DNA of 64,000 nt from Capitella teleta. Its lineage: Eukaryota > Annelida > Polychaeta > Capitellidae. Below, piece after piece: positions 51,756 to 63,822 of this stretch. The first letter of the stretch is position 1; the number at the start of each line of letters is the position of its first letter. The stretch is from assembly GCA_000328365.1 (NCBI GenBank), contig KB299137.1:629355-693354 (forward strand), given 5' to 3'. The translations under genes were made by a program, and so were the position numbers. The notes beneath the pieces were generated by a model that worked only from the letters and a program-made list of their open reading frames with translations, had not been told where the DNA came from and searched no databases.

Positions 51756-53877
51756 ATGCTTCCTCTCACCGCAGTGATTCGCTTATGTTGCGGGACGTCG
51801 ATTTCATTGCCTCTGGAGGCGGCTTCCAACGCCACTGAACTGAGCAACCAGGCGGTGCTCCACGAGAGAGACGAGTATGAAATCAAACGCCTCATCGAAG
51901 AGTACGTTCCTGGAATAGATGACAACCCTGGGACAGATGTTGTTCCAACAGAACAGGAGAAGGAAGAAGAGGAGGTGAAGGAGGATGGGGGTGGAGGATC
52001 AAACGCAGAAAATTCCGGGACGAGAGGTGATGCTTTAGATCCAAGTCGTCTCAGAGATGCAGATCTTCTCGGCGTCTACCCTCATCTGAAATCAAATTTA
52101 AGACGAATGACGGACGCCTCTCTCCAGTTGATCAAACTGAAAATGTCAGCCGAGACGTACCACGTGATTCACGAGACTTTACTCCGTGATTTTGAAGCCC
52201 TGTATGATGACTGTGTCGAAATGGACCAACGGAGATTACTCGCTTACCACGCTGCCAAGATCAGCTTTGACAAGATAGCAAAGCAAATTTATGCCAAATG
52301 CATAGATGTCCAGAGTGAGGATGGTTAGTGATCTCCGGTATACGATCTACATAATATTGTATCTCTAAACCTCTAGGTAACACTCGATCTGGAGCGAAAG
52401 AAATTCAACCCACAATTCAAAACTTGATCTGGAAATTTTCTTCGTGCAACAAAAAATTTGCCAACAAATTAGGACGGAATGGATTCATTGAAATTTGTTT
52501 TAATCAATTGCAGAAGAACTTGAAACGAAATCGACACGACGAGGTGACTATTAGGACCTAATAACTTCCTTCGCATGCAAATTATACTTCTTATAATCTG
52601 GGTACTTGTATTTATCATGTGCCTATTTAATCTATATAGGGTCTTAGTGCACTTGCAATACTCTACACATGCGCGCGCACAAAGAACAATGCAGATGAGA
52701 TGATCAGGCTGAATGTCCAAAAAGTTCTAATCGACCTCGCGACCCGTCAGCCTCAAAATACAGGTAGGCTTAAAGTCAAATCATCCCCATTAGAACTGAT
52801 ATTTCATTAACAGACATCCGGATTGCTTCCGTTCTCATCGTCTGCTGTTTAAATGAATCGATTTCATCGCTGGATCAATTCATGGACGCTCATCTTAGAG
52901 ACGCTGTCGTTGGAATTCTCCAACAAGCTTTCATGAACAATTGGTAGGAAGGCATAATTAGATATATGGCTGGGACTAAACGGTTCCTCTCGTGCAGTCG
53001 AATGCATAGCTCCTACAGCCTCTCCGATCTCCTAAATTATCTGCAATTACTGACGACGACTAATGACAAGAAAACAGGGTTGTGTTCTGTCCCTGGATTT
53101 GTCGATCTCATGCGTGCGATCCTCTCATCTAAGCGATCCGTCGACAGAGAACAGGCGGCCTTGCTAATATGGAGCTTGGCATTCGGAAAGAATGCCTCAG
53201 CACTTAGGGTATTACATAATATAGCAATTACAACCACCTGTTGATAGTTCTCTCATAGGCTGATAAACAGCTTCTCCAGATCTTGGACGAAATTTCAGAG
53301 TCTTCGCCATCATGGGAGGAAAAATGGGCGGTCGACGGGGCTATGTACAGACTCAAAGAGCAACTTACTCCTGGCGGTAAATAATGATTATTGCGACTGA
53401 GAAGCACATTTTGTTCAGAGTTTGCAGCGTATGAAATCGATTCCGACGTCTTCATCAGCGCTCACAAAAACGATGAATCAATTGCGTCCAAGGTCAATGC
53501 AACTGATCACAGCAACCCGTGTCATTTTCTCGATCCTACAGATTCAGGATTCGTTTAAAGATGCTGAGATCCGCGTTGGGGGCTGCGTGGAGTCCTTCGG
53601 AAGCCGTGTTCGTGCGTTGAGGGGATCCAGGATGGTATTGGCCGTACTCTCTCCGTCCTTCGTCAGGTCGGCTCAATGTCGAACAGGTCAGAATGCAACC
53701 TTCGACTGACGCTGATAATCTTTTCCTGCAGAAATAGAACTCGCCATTTCCGCGAAGAAAGAGTTGCTCGGGTTGCGTTTCAAGGGCATTGTACACGAAT
53801 CGTGGATGTCCAGTGTTGACATGGAGATGGTCACCACAGTGGATGAAGTGGTCGAGAGATTGACTGAGAATCTTTGA
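51756..53877 (+). CDS. ARM-like repeat protein with C-terminal TIR domain, 9 exons
   Basis: Exons 51756-52323, 52377-52543, 52640-52763, 52814-52943, 52998-53208, 53259-53376, 53419-53492, 53542-53686, 53732-53877, all in phase, giving 560 residues. An acidic N-terminal part (EKEEEEVKEDGGGG) is followed by helical sequence resembling armadillo/HEAT repeats (QAALLIWSLAFGKNASALR). Residues about 449-558 form a TIR domain: box-1-like SDVFISA, helix A NDESIASK, a BB-loop-like VGGCVESFG, strand D MVLAVLSPSFV, and CRTEIELAI. There Glu513 falls where SARM1 has its NADase catalytic Glu (inferred from eye alignment). No SAM domain is present, so it is not SARM1. A signalling or NAD-cleaving role in innate immunity or cell death is inferred from the family. 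An acceptor-like site at 51762-51773 makes the true N-terminus uncertain; an upstream exon is possible. Confidence 0.8.
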
Positions 53878-53984
53878 ACGTTGTTTGCTAGATTTCCCAT
53901 GCGTAATACATATTATTGATTGATTTATTGTCAATGATTGTGAAATTAATTGAGGTTTGTGGTTTGAGATCTAGTCAACAGAAT

Positions 53985-54250
53985 TTACTTTGTGTGCCAA
54001 ATTTTTAACTTCAAGCATACGGTGCTCGATCGTGCTCTGTGGTAGCTCCTACAATGTGGAATGCTTTGCCAAATGAAGTTCGTACCATGTCAACGCACTG
54101 AATACTAGTATTTTTAAATTGAAATTGAAAACACGCTACTTGAAATTTGCATTTCAGTGTTTTCTCTTCTATTTTCTATGTGCATTTGAATGAATCTTAA
54201 ATTTGTTGTGTAATGTGCTATTTAAATGATATGAAATCCAATTGATTGAT
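53985..54250 (+). mobile_element. LINE 3'-end relic
   Basis: One frame reads SCSVVAPTMWNALPNEVRTM and then closes. APxxWNxLPxxxR is the classic last motif of L2/CR1/Jockey-like reverse-transcriptase proteins. The following bases still suggest the typical FK..LK tail in another frame, so the relic is old and degraded. Nothing of the reverse transcriptase core is left. Confidence 0.65.
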
Positions 54251-54835
54251 ATGCCAATTTCATCTTTCGTATATCACATGTATGCTCGTCAATACATCGT
54301 AGTCAACGATACTCCAATGACACCACTTTTCACATGATGTATTGGAAAACAACCTTCCTCAATCATGTTTATGCTTCCGCAAGCGCATGATTGTTCGACA
54401 TTAATTTTTTTCAAATACATGCACACTGCCTCATGCAGATTGGCTCAAATGATTATTCACAAGTATTGGAGAATTTAACATGCGGTGTTACGGTTGAACA
54501 AAAAAGCCTATATCCAATGAGACCGCGCTATGTAGCCTAAAACAATGTCCTTTTACTGTCATGGCTACTTCAACCACAAATTATCATTATTATGTATATA
54601 TAATGATCATTTGTATTTGGATTAACCATGACAGTAATTGAATTAACTGCTCGTGTATGACTTTCATTTTTAATGTGAGGCGTTTCTTGAGGGCGTTCAG
54701 GCTGCCTCGTAGACCGTGCCTGGTTATACACAGAGTGGCTGTTGGTTGGACATAAATCCCGAAATGCTCGAGACTATATCTTGTGAAACTAAGACATTTC
54801 CATTAGCAATTAAATTCATGTCTCATAGCCGACAG

Positions 54836-55210
54836 TGATTGTTTCCTGTGTTTAAGCATGGTAGGATATTGTCAATTTGATTCAGCTGGCTGAATCCAAT
54901 CTTAGTCTGAAGGAAATGTCTGTTGATGTTTACTAGACCTGTTGAATACTAGTAGTTATATGAAGTACTTTCTCATCGGAAAGGTAGAAAGGTTGTTCGC
55001 ACTTAGGTTTCCAATAGTAACAAATGCATCAAAGCCGAGAGTGATGTAATTATAGACATAATTAATAGGATATTTGTCAATGTGGTTCAGTTACCCGAAT
55101 CAATTTTCACTCTTGAAAGAAATTTCTTTTGGTGTTTGTTAGAGATACCTGTTAAGTAATTAGACGAATTGCGTGTACTCTCTCATTAAAATTCGTCAAG
55201 GGCAAACGTA
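54836..55210. repeat. Diverged tandem duplication, about 200 bp
   Basis: The block at 54836-54985 and the block at about 55044-55200 share an ordered set of words: TAGGATATT(T)GTCAATNTG, a TTCAGNT...GAATC segment, GAAANAAATNTCTNTTGNTGTTT, and a CTCTCAT/TTCTCAT end. Substitutions are frequent, so it is old. No coding content. Confidence 0.55.
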
Positions 55211-55788
55211 CATCATTAATAAACGATAATTATACCACTCAGTGAATCTGCCAGCCAATCAGTCACGCCTAGGTAAGTGACTAAGATATAGATATGTAGA
55301 TTAGCTTGTATATAAATTATAAATCAGATCCGACATCGCTAGTGAAAAGTGGTCCTTACGTGTGCCCCGTTGCCATGCCAACCCTGACATTCGTTCAATC
55401 GACTATCGCACATTCCGGTTTCGACAAACCAAAAACTCTCAAATAACTCTCGATACCAATGTTGAGTTGATACAAAATAGTGATGAATAAAATATATTTT
55501 TGTATCCCGTAAAATCCAAATATGATGAACATTTGATAATAAGCTCTGCAGTAAGTTTTCAATTTCGATTTGTTCGTCCTGCACATAATTGTAACAATTA
55601 ATTAATATAAATTATATAGAGTAAATAATTCCAGGTTTTTATGTTTTTGAGTGAGTAGATTGCAAGCATGACTGTCAATCTGCGTAATGTACTTTCCAAG
55701 CTTCTGTACACTGTTGGTATCACTAGTGTTGGTGTGCTTTGAAACAACAATTTTCTGTACACTGTTGGTAATATTATGAATCGATGAT

Positions 55789-57720
55789 TCACCAGCGGAG
55801 TGATATCTCTTGATAGGTGACGCACACTCCGCCGATGCTGACGATTAACCCGAACACAATAAAAGCGACGTCGATGGCCATCGATACTCTGGAGATGGTA
55901 GTGCTTCGGTCGAGCGCAAGATGCAGATACGCCGGCGCGATGAAGAGAAGAGGGGCGCTGGTTGCTGCACCTGGACGACATCACACGGATGACATTGAAT
56001 GGTTGCGCATAAAAATCAAGACATAGGACAGAATGAGCTCACCCACAAACGCCATGAAATAGGCGTAGAAGTCTCGCATCAAGATTGCAAGACCTGCTCC
56101 GATTATGACGACAGAGGCACGAGCGACTAATCTCTTCCAAAGCGCCACCTGAGAGTCAAAGATGCGGCTATTGCGTCATCGTTAATTAATGGATAGCTCA
56201 CTGATTTGGAGATTTCAGTGTTCAGATCAAGAGTCTCCAGAATGGCCTGTTCCACTCCTTCCAGAATATTCCTTCCGTCAGCATCATCACCAATCTCCCA
56301 TTCGTCCAGTCCTTCCCCCTCATCGCCCACTCTCTTCGCTGCTACGTCGTTTGCAATGGACGCTTCTTCTTCCTTGGGTCCAAGCACAGCTCCTGTTCGA
56401 AATGGACAAGGAAGTCAATGAGTAACACAAATCGGTGGACAAAATACTACAGAATTCACACCGACTGAGAATAGTTTGACATCGACGTAGGCGAGCACTG
56501 GCGTGATGGGTACCACGTAAGCAATTGACGCTAACAGAAGCAGGAGGCCGTCCAGCACATAGGACACGATTCCGATCTCGAAGTTGGTCGAGAGGAGCTG
56601 GTTGCTGGTCGAGCCAAACGCCAGGTACCCAATGGTGCCATAAAGAAGCACGAAAACTCCGAATGAACCAACAACTGCTCGGATAGAAGGCTTGAACCTG
56701 TCTATTCTATTGGCCCCATACATTTTTTCTTCTAAGGGTATTACCTGCAATGTTAGACTCGTAATTAAAATAGTATTCTAAGATAATTATATGTCTTAAT
56801 TACAATTGGAATTATGTCGAAAGCAGTGAGCATTCCAGCGAAACCAATGAATATTTCTTTGCCAGAAAGTACTTCAATATTCTGCGCCATTTGGAACCCT
56901 GGAATGAAGAAAATAATTCAGAGTATACCTGGTTTAAACCATTTAAACTAACCAATGCATGAATATACGAATCCTATACATACGACAATGACAAGGACGA
57001 TAGTCACAGTAATTCCTAGCGGGCTGAAGCATCGAGATCGACCGACGAGAATGCATGCCAGGTAGATGGGCAAAGGCACAAGGACGAACACTATGAGGAG
57101 AGTGGAACTCGCTTTACTCAAAATGAACGCTGCGGCATGCGGCGTGGTGTCGTTCATTCCGACGAAGACTTCCACTGGATCGACCTCAGGCATCTCCGGG
57201 TACAAAGTATAATACAGTGTGGTTCCAAAGAGAATGTGACAACTGATGGCCACCCCAAACCTATTGAGCAGTATTCCCATTCGCAGTAGAAAACTGCCGG
57301 TTGTGCTCAGAGCGAGTTCTCCGATCTTTTGCAGCTTCATATGATGAGTGAAGTAAGTTTGCATTCTATCGACGCGTGTTTGGAGAAGGTCGTTGTCGAT
57401 TTCGCCTGTCTTGTCACGATATGTGCTGATTTCATGCGTGCACAGGATGCTGATGGCGCAGTATTTGACCTTGATTAGTTTCTCAGAGGCGAAAATTGTC
57501 GCCAGGCTGATCACGACCAAAGATAGCACGCCGCCCTGTTGGAAGAACACAATGCATCAACGCCATGACTTGGACAAGCACCCACCGCCACCCCGGTCTG
57601 CGTGAAAGCAAACGGCACAACCAAGATCCCACATCCTATGATCGATCGGACGAAATTGAATCCCTCTGCAGCGAAGTTCCTCTTCGACAGCGGTTCTGCT
57701 ATCTGCCCATCCGCCTCCAT
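55789..57720 (-). CDS. Amino-acid permease (AAAP superfamily, SLC32/36/38-like), paralogue 1
   Basis: Multi-pass membrane transporter, probably proton- or sodium-coupled amino-acid transport. Exons 57720-57586, 57535-56953, 56898-56804, 56744-56462, 56392-56202, 56148-56043, 55970-55789, in phase, 524 residues. The first helix shows the family signature FVRSIIGCGILVVPFAFTQT; later helices include VVGSFGVFVLLYGTIGYLAFG and LDGLLLLLASIAYVVPITPV. Exon 5 codes for a strongly acidic hydrophilic segment of about 60 residues between membrane segments, an unusual insertion for the family. The last exon gives two more helices and ends YQEISLRW. It is in tandem with, and has the same intron positions as, the gene at 59.3-61.7 kb. 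The substrate and exact SLC family cannot be told. Confidence 0.88.
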
Positions 57721-59119
57721 TGTGCGTGACGAAATAATATCAAATCCCTGTTCCAAATTTTTCACCTACATTATCTGAAATCTCGTGTTACCATCTAATT
57801 TACATAATTTACATAATTTACATAACTATTGCAGGTGCAAAACACGAGATGAGGGTGATGAGGGTGATGACACGAAAATAAAAAAGTCAATGCTTGCAGC
57901 GTGAATTTGGGTGTTTGACTCACGCTGCATAATTCTAATGGTCACCAGGGCCTTCATGCAACTCCTGTATGTTTGAGCCATTTGTAAGAATTTTTGACGG
58001 ATTTCATTGCATTATGATCATAAAACGAAGGTATTTATAAGATGGTGGGTGGGGATGACTGTCGACAGCATAGAGTCGAACCTCTTGCATGAAAATTATT
58101 CAGTCCTTGGATCAGAGCAAATTCCTCACATTGCCCTTCATTGAACGCCGGCATACAGGTTATAGCATTCCGTGCATTCACACACATAACCTCGATCTAA
58201 ATCACATTTAAATGATGCCAACTTTAGTAGAGAGAGGGGGAGGGGTAGATGGCATTTCCATCACTGAGAACCCGGAAAAAGCATGATGCAACGGTCGATA
58301 AATGTTCATATCAAAACAAAATCATGGCCCATTGAAAAATATATCTTAAACTATAGTATAAACTGTATGTATTGTATTGGTATTCCGGCCATTTCCTACG
58401 TTCACCTTTTCATAGTAACATGTGTGTGTACAACTATTAATTTGCTATGCATAGGCTACAGTTTTAATATACACAAGGTGATTCAAAGGTTTATTCAGAA
58501 GTAATAGTCATGTTTCATGGCGATATAAATCGCATAATGCGCTACAAAAGTACTCTTTTTTTTGTGTAAACACGCTATAAAACCCGATATAGTTATCATT
58601 TATAGTTGGAGCACCCTCTACATTAATATCTAGACAACAGTACTATGTATTTTATTGTCGTTATCTTCCCCAATTAATTTCAAAATCGCGATGCAACAGC
58701 GCGAAATCGCATCGCACTTTAATTTGTAATTCATACAGTCATCATAGTAAATAACGCACATTCATAACGCACATCATATATAATATCACTTGAATAACCA
58801 ATTAGTTATAAAACACATGTTGTGGTTATAGCTCCATAACATGTTTCAATAGAAAGCATTAAAATAATGTTGCTCAAAACAAGATTTGCAAGAGTGAAGC
58901 ATGGTCGACAAAGGATTTCTTTATCAGCTTGCGATATGCCCCGCCTAATCATGTGTTAGTGTTGTTTAGTGACTCTGATTCGATTCAATTGGTTATTACT
59001 ATCCATCTGTAATCTAGGGAGAATCGGCAACAGTTAGCACAAGCTACAACTGATGCGAAAACATGTATGATGTCAAATCGTACATGACTAGTAGCATATA
59101 CAATACATGAATACATGTA
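57721..59119. other. Intergenic region between the two transporter genes
   Basis: About 1.4 kb upstream of paralogue 1, with no supported feature apart from short GATGAGGGT repeats near 57848. It presumably holds the promoter of paralogue 1 and the 3' region of paralogue 2. Confidence 0.5.
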
Positions 59120-59302
<183 letters not shown>

Positions 59303-59328
59303 TCATGCTACAACACTGTCCATAAAAT

Positions 59329-61742
59329 TCACCACCTGTAAAAAATCTCTTTGCACGTGACGTAGACGCCTCCTAAACTGACAATTACTCCGAATGTTAT
59401 AACAACGACATTGATAGCCATCAATAATCTGGAAGTAGTCGCAGTTCGATTGAGGGCCAAGAAGATGTACGGGGGCATGATGAAGGTCAGAGGAGCACTC
59501 GTCACGGCACCTGAAGAATAGCAGGGAACTTGATCAATAATAACGAAGGTCTTGACTGTTCACCTAAGAAGGCCAGATAATAGCCGTAGTAGTCCTTCAT
59601 GATGAGTGCTATGATGAGCCCCACGCCAATGACTGTGGCTCTTGCAGCTAATCTCTTCCATTGAGCCACCTGGAATTAAAGTCTTAACTGACTGGCATCT
59701 GTGTCTATGAGGTAAACTCACTGATTCTGGGATTTCTGTATTGAGATCAAGCATGGGTATTGTGGCTATTTCTACTTCTCCTCCAAGAGGGTCCCCAGTG
59801 TCCTCTTCGGGTTTTAATTCCCATTCGTCCTTCTCTTCTTCGTCCACTTCTTCCCCTCTTCTCCTCTTCGCTTCTCCTTCTTCAAACTTCAAAATGATAA
59901 CTTCTTCTTCGGTTGGTCCGAAAAATGCCCCTTAATTACAAGGTTAGAATATAAGTACAAAACGACATGACATCAATTCAGTTAGCTATATACTAACGTG
60001 AAAGCATTGTGTCTCACCAGCTGAGAATAGTTTGACATCGACGTAGGCGAGCACTGGCGTGATGGGTACCACGTAAGCAATTAACGCCAACAGAAGCAGG
60101 AGGCCGTCCAGCACATAGGACACGATTCCGATCTCGAAGTTGGTCGAGAGGAGCTGGTTGCTGGTCGAGCCAAACGCCAGGTACCCAATGAAACCGTAAA
60201 GAAGCACGAAAACTCCGAATGGACCAACCACTTTTCGAATATTTGGTTTGAACTTTTCCAAGGTATTTTCCGTGCTAGGTTCCAGATGAAGCACCTGTGA
60301 AATGATATTAATATACTCATTCTGAATTTTCTATAATCTAAAAACCAGTCCCCATAAGCAACTATGCACCGAAAACTGCTCAATGCCCGAGGCTGCATGC
60401 GTAATGTGTACTGGTTATTTTCAGAATTTTGTAACCATGCTTACGACAGGAATAACTTGGAATCCAGATATCATTGCAGAAAATCCCACAAAGACCTTCC
60501 AATCATTAACCACGACGATGTCAGCCAAGTGGAAATCTAAGAAAGAAACATACGATACAGCTCAATGGTTGCTTGGCATACATACCAATGCAGGCATAGA
60601 CCATCCCCATACACATTGTGACAACCAGAAGAAAGTCCACTGAGACGCCAAACAAGTGGTAACGCCTCACTTTCACCAGAAAGATGTACCCGATGTAAAC
60701 CGGAAGAGAGACAGCGATGAAGACGATCAGTAAAAAAGGGTTCGCTTTGCTGAGTATAAACGCCGCTCCCTCAGGTGTCGTTTCGTTCATCAAATACACC
60801 TCAATTGCGTTTACGTCTGGTTTACCGTTGAATAGCATGTAGTAAAGGGTGTTGCCAAAGAGGATATGGCAGCTGATGGCCACACCGAACTGGTTGAGGA
60901 TGATGGCCATGTCCAGGAAGAAACTGCCCGTGGTGCTCAGAGCGAGCTTTCCGATCTTGTGTAGACTGATGTACTTGCTCAAGTACATCGTCATTCGGTA
61001 GACGCGCATGCGTAGCTCTGTGTTGTCAATTCGTCCCTTCGCGTTTCGGTGAGTTGAGATTTCTTGGGCGCACATGATTTTTATCGCGCAATACTTCGCC
61101 TCGACCAGTACTTCGGCTGCGTATATTGTCCCGCAGCAAATGATGACCAGAGAAAGTATGCCGGCCTGGAAGAACATTGAGTGTTGTAGGAACACTATTT
61201 TATAATAATAATATTAGTCTATTAGCATACAAGATGCCAGATTGAAAGGAAAAAATAACAACAACATGAAAATAACAAATAAATGTAAACTGACAACGGT
61301 CAGAACACACTCTTTGCTGTTGTTATTTCATTTACCTGAATTACTCCATAGAAACATAATATATTGTGTTCTTTCGGTCAAATACATTGTCTAAGGATCA
61401 TTTTGGAGAGAAACATATGAAGCTGTTATAGAAATAATATAAATAAATGCAAACTTAAATGGGATTTCCGAAGTTCAATTAAGTCTCTTTTTTCGTAACT
61501 TGACATGAAGATTAAAAGAGAACAAATGTGGAGAGCATGCTAATGATTTCTCTGAGCACATCATAACATCTCACCAACATCCCAGTTTGCGCAAAGGCAA
61601 ATGGCGCGGCCAGTATTCCACATCCGGTCATCGCTCGCGCGCATTTGAAGATATCCGTTGAAACACGTCCCTGGATTCCCGGCTGTTCGGCTCCTTCGTC
61701 TTGGGGAACTTCCGGTTCGGGGTTCCCTCCCTCTTCCGCCAT
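59329..61742 (-). CDS. Amino-acid permease (AAAP superfamily, SLC32/36/38-like), paralogue 2
   Basis: Exons 61742-61575, 61165-60586, 60536-60445, 60294-60018, 59930-59722, 59669-59564, 59510-59329, all in phase, 537 residues. The starting Met is followed by an acidic Pro/Glu tail and the first helix FKCARAMTGCGILAAPFAFA. Exon lengths follow paralogue 1 (168/135, 580/583, 92/95, 277/283, 209/191, 106/106, 182/182), so the two arose by tandem duplication. Protein identity by eye is roughly half outside exon 4, where DNA is nearly identical over about 208 bp. Exon 5 again codes for a long acidic loop (EEVDEEEKDEWELKPEEDTG). The C-terminus YRW* matches paralogue 1. Looks intact. Confidence 0.88.
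60021..60229. repeat. Segment nearly identical to 56465-56673
   Basis: About 208 bp inside exon 4 align without gaps at a constant offset of 3556 bp and differ at 7 positions by my count, including one run of about 100 identical bases. The flanking exons of the two paralogues are far more diverged. This is the expected footprint of gene conversion. Confidence 0.85.
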
Positions 61743-62391
61743 CTTGAAGGATCTATCTCATCAGAATAAATCCAAAGCGATTGCTGGAAAGCTTCGTTGG
61801 CATGTAATTGAATAAGGGTTAGCCATCAGGGCTATATATGGAGCAATGAAATGAGAGTTGTATAATGGTATAAGCTGTTCAATTGTAAAGCAAATTTATA
61901 AACTAGTTTGAATTGAATAATTAAATCGATTTAAAAGTATTCTATACGGGAGGATAATGTACACCACGACGTATATATACAGGCCCCCATCAGTATTTGA
62001 TTTTCTAAAGGATGCTAGCAAAATTAAAATATTAAAAAAAGCATGCAATTGATCTGTTACATCAGTATTGCGCAAAAAAAATATGCTCATAATGTTGATA
62101 TAAAGATTTAAAGCAAATATGCATACCTTTAGCTAGCTCCACAAGATGTGCAAGTAACCGACGATCATCCTGAATCCTCTGTTACATAACTGTCCCATTG
62201 GCTCCCTGGGTGAAATCTTGAAATGACCAGTGCTCGGACTCCAGAACACTCCGCATAACGATTCTTGCATGAATGAGTGAGGGATATATATTGAATTGTC
62301 CCGATCTGCATATGTGGGTCTACAGGTTGCAGATTGAAATTGTGAGCAATGAAAACCCGCTCAAGAAAGTCAGCATTTCTTCATTTTCTCG
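61743..62391. other. Upstream region of transporter paralogue 2
   Basis: About 650 bp of AT-rich sequence with no recognised feature; it should hold the paralogue 2 promoter. Confidence 0.5.
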
Positions 62392-63822
62392 TAGACCCCG
62401 GAACCGTCGCCGATATGTACTAGCAGACGCTGATTGGCCGTTTAACCAGCCGCCGCCGATTGGTGCCGGCTCTCAGCCGATTCAATCCAAATACATGTAT
62501 TTTACATTCAGTATTATAAGAAGTTACCATTTGTACAAGTCATCAGTGTGTTTATGGTATTGTTTATATGATTGCAATCTTATGGAATAATCTCAGCTCT
62601 CTGCGGAAGAACATTTTATTCAGATAGCCTCATTAAAATTAATGTAATGATTTATGCCATTCTCTACACATGCGAGAGATGTCTCCAAAATTTTTGCTCT
62701 GACATAGGATGAACAGCATACGTAGCATTACGTAGGCCTACTAGGGTTAATGTAAAAAATTTCTTTGCGAGAAGATGATTGGTTGTTAGCTACAGGTATA
62801 TTATCGGTATTTACCTGGCATTAAGCCTACCACTTTTTGATTGGTTGTACTTTAATAATAATGGACAGTTTTAATGGAGCTTGCAAAATGAATAATCTTC
62901 AGAGAAATCGATTCACTCAAGCAATCCGATTTTTTTTTACCGAGGCACCGCCCCGCCCTGGCTACGCCCCTGTACGTCTATAGGGTTAATGTAAAAAAAA
63001 AACCTTCACGAGTAGATGATTGGTTGATTGGTTGCTATAGCTACAGGTATATTATCGGTATTTACCTGGCATTAAGCTTACCACTTTTTGATTAATTGTA
63101 CTTTTACTGTTATAACTTACAGCACTGACGCACCCTCATTTCAGAATTCAGAGACCAAAAATAATTTTAATTGGCCTCTCGTAACACTGCTTGTCTTCAT
63201 GCGTTGCTTTTGTTAGTCTGAAAAATGAGTGGGATTCTATTATTTTATCTGCAATTAATTAAACTATATACATGTAACATAGAGGTTGCCCAACCATTGC
63301 AAACCGAAACATAAAACCCGCAAATTTTTCATTCAAGATCCTGATGCGACAACTCATTCGGTTCATCCTTTTACCTCTTTCAACATGTTCCTCTATTTGC
63401 TTCCTCTTCCCGCTGCATATATTATTTATTTGCACTTAAAAGTTCTTAGAACCCAACTGAATTTGCATCATAAAACAAACAAAGTGGTAATGGTGTTCAT
63501 AAAAATGCCATAAATGACCCATTGAACTTAACGCAAGAAAGTGTAAGTGGGACATCATAGGATTTGGAAATCGTTTGATCTTAAAACCACCACACCAGTA
63601 TAGTACTACACGTATAGAGAGAGGTGTATGTGTACTCGTTTGTATCAACTGCTGGCATCATTATACATATAGGATAATATAGCAACCATAGCCGCTGTTG
63701 ACAGCCGATCAAAATGCTGAGCCGATATCTCTGATTGGTGGAGCGGCTTAAGCAGCTATCGCCGGTATTCTATATTGCAGCCAGCCGATTCTGGCTTATT
63801 GTGCGATCTGCTCCGGGGTCTA
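62392..63822 (+). mobile_element. Non-autonomous DNA element with short TIRs and TA ends, about 1.43 kb
   Basis: Left end TAGACCCCGGAACC at 62392; right end CTCCGGGGTCTA finishing at 63822. The two ends form an 11-bp inverted repeat (TAGACCCCGGA) in which the outer TA could be the target duplication of a Tc1/mariner-type element. The interior has no transposase. Part of it (about 62735-63065) looks like an internal duplication plus an insertion. The GGGTTAATGTAAAAAA...GATGATTGGTTG...TACCACTTTTTGATT block occurs twice. Between the two copies lies a fragment related, in inverted orientation, to the non-coding LINE flank at 32395-32475. Two partial relatives lie at 13083-15005. Confidence 0.7.

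Larger units (their letters stand above)
53878..55788. other. Intergenic region between the TIR gene and the first transporter
   Basis: About 1.9 kb between convergent genes. It contains a LINE 3' relic (53985-54250) and a diverged tandem duplication (about 54836-55200), listed separately. A 17-bp direct repeat (TCTGTACACTGTTGGTA) occurs near 55703 and 55754. Confidence 0.6.
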
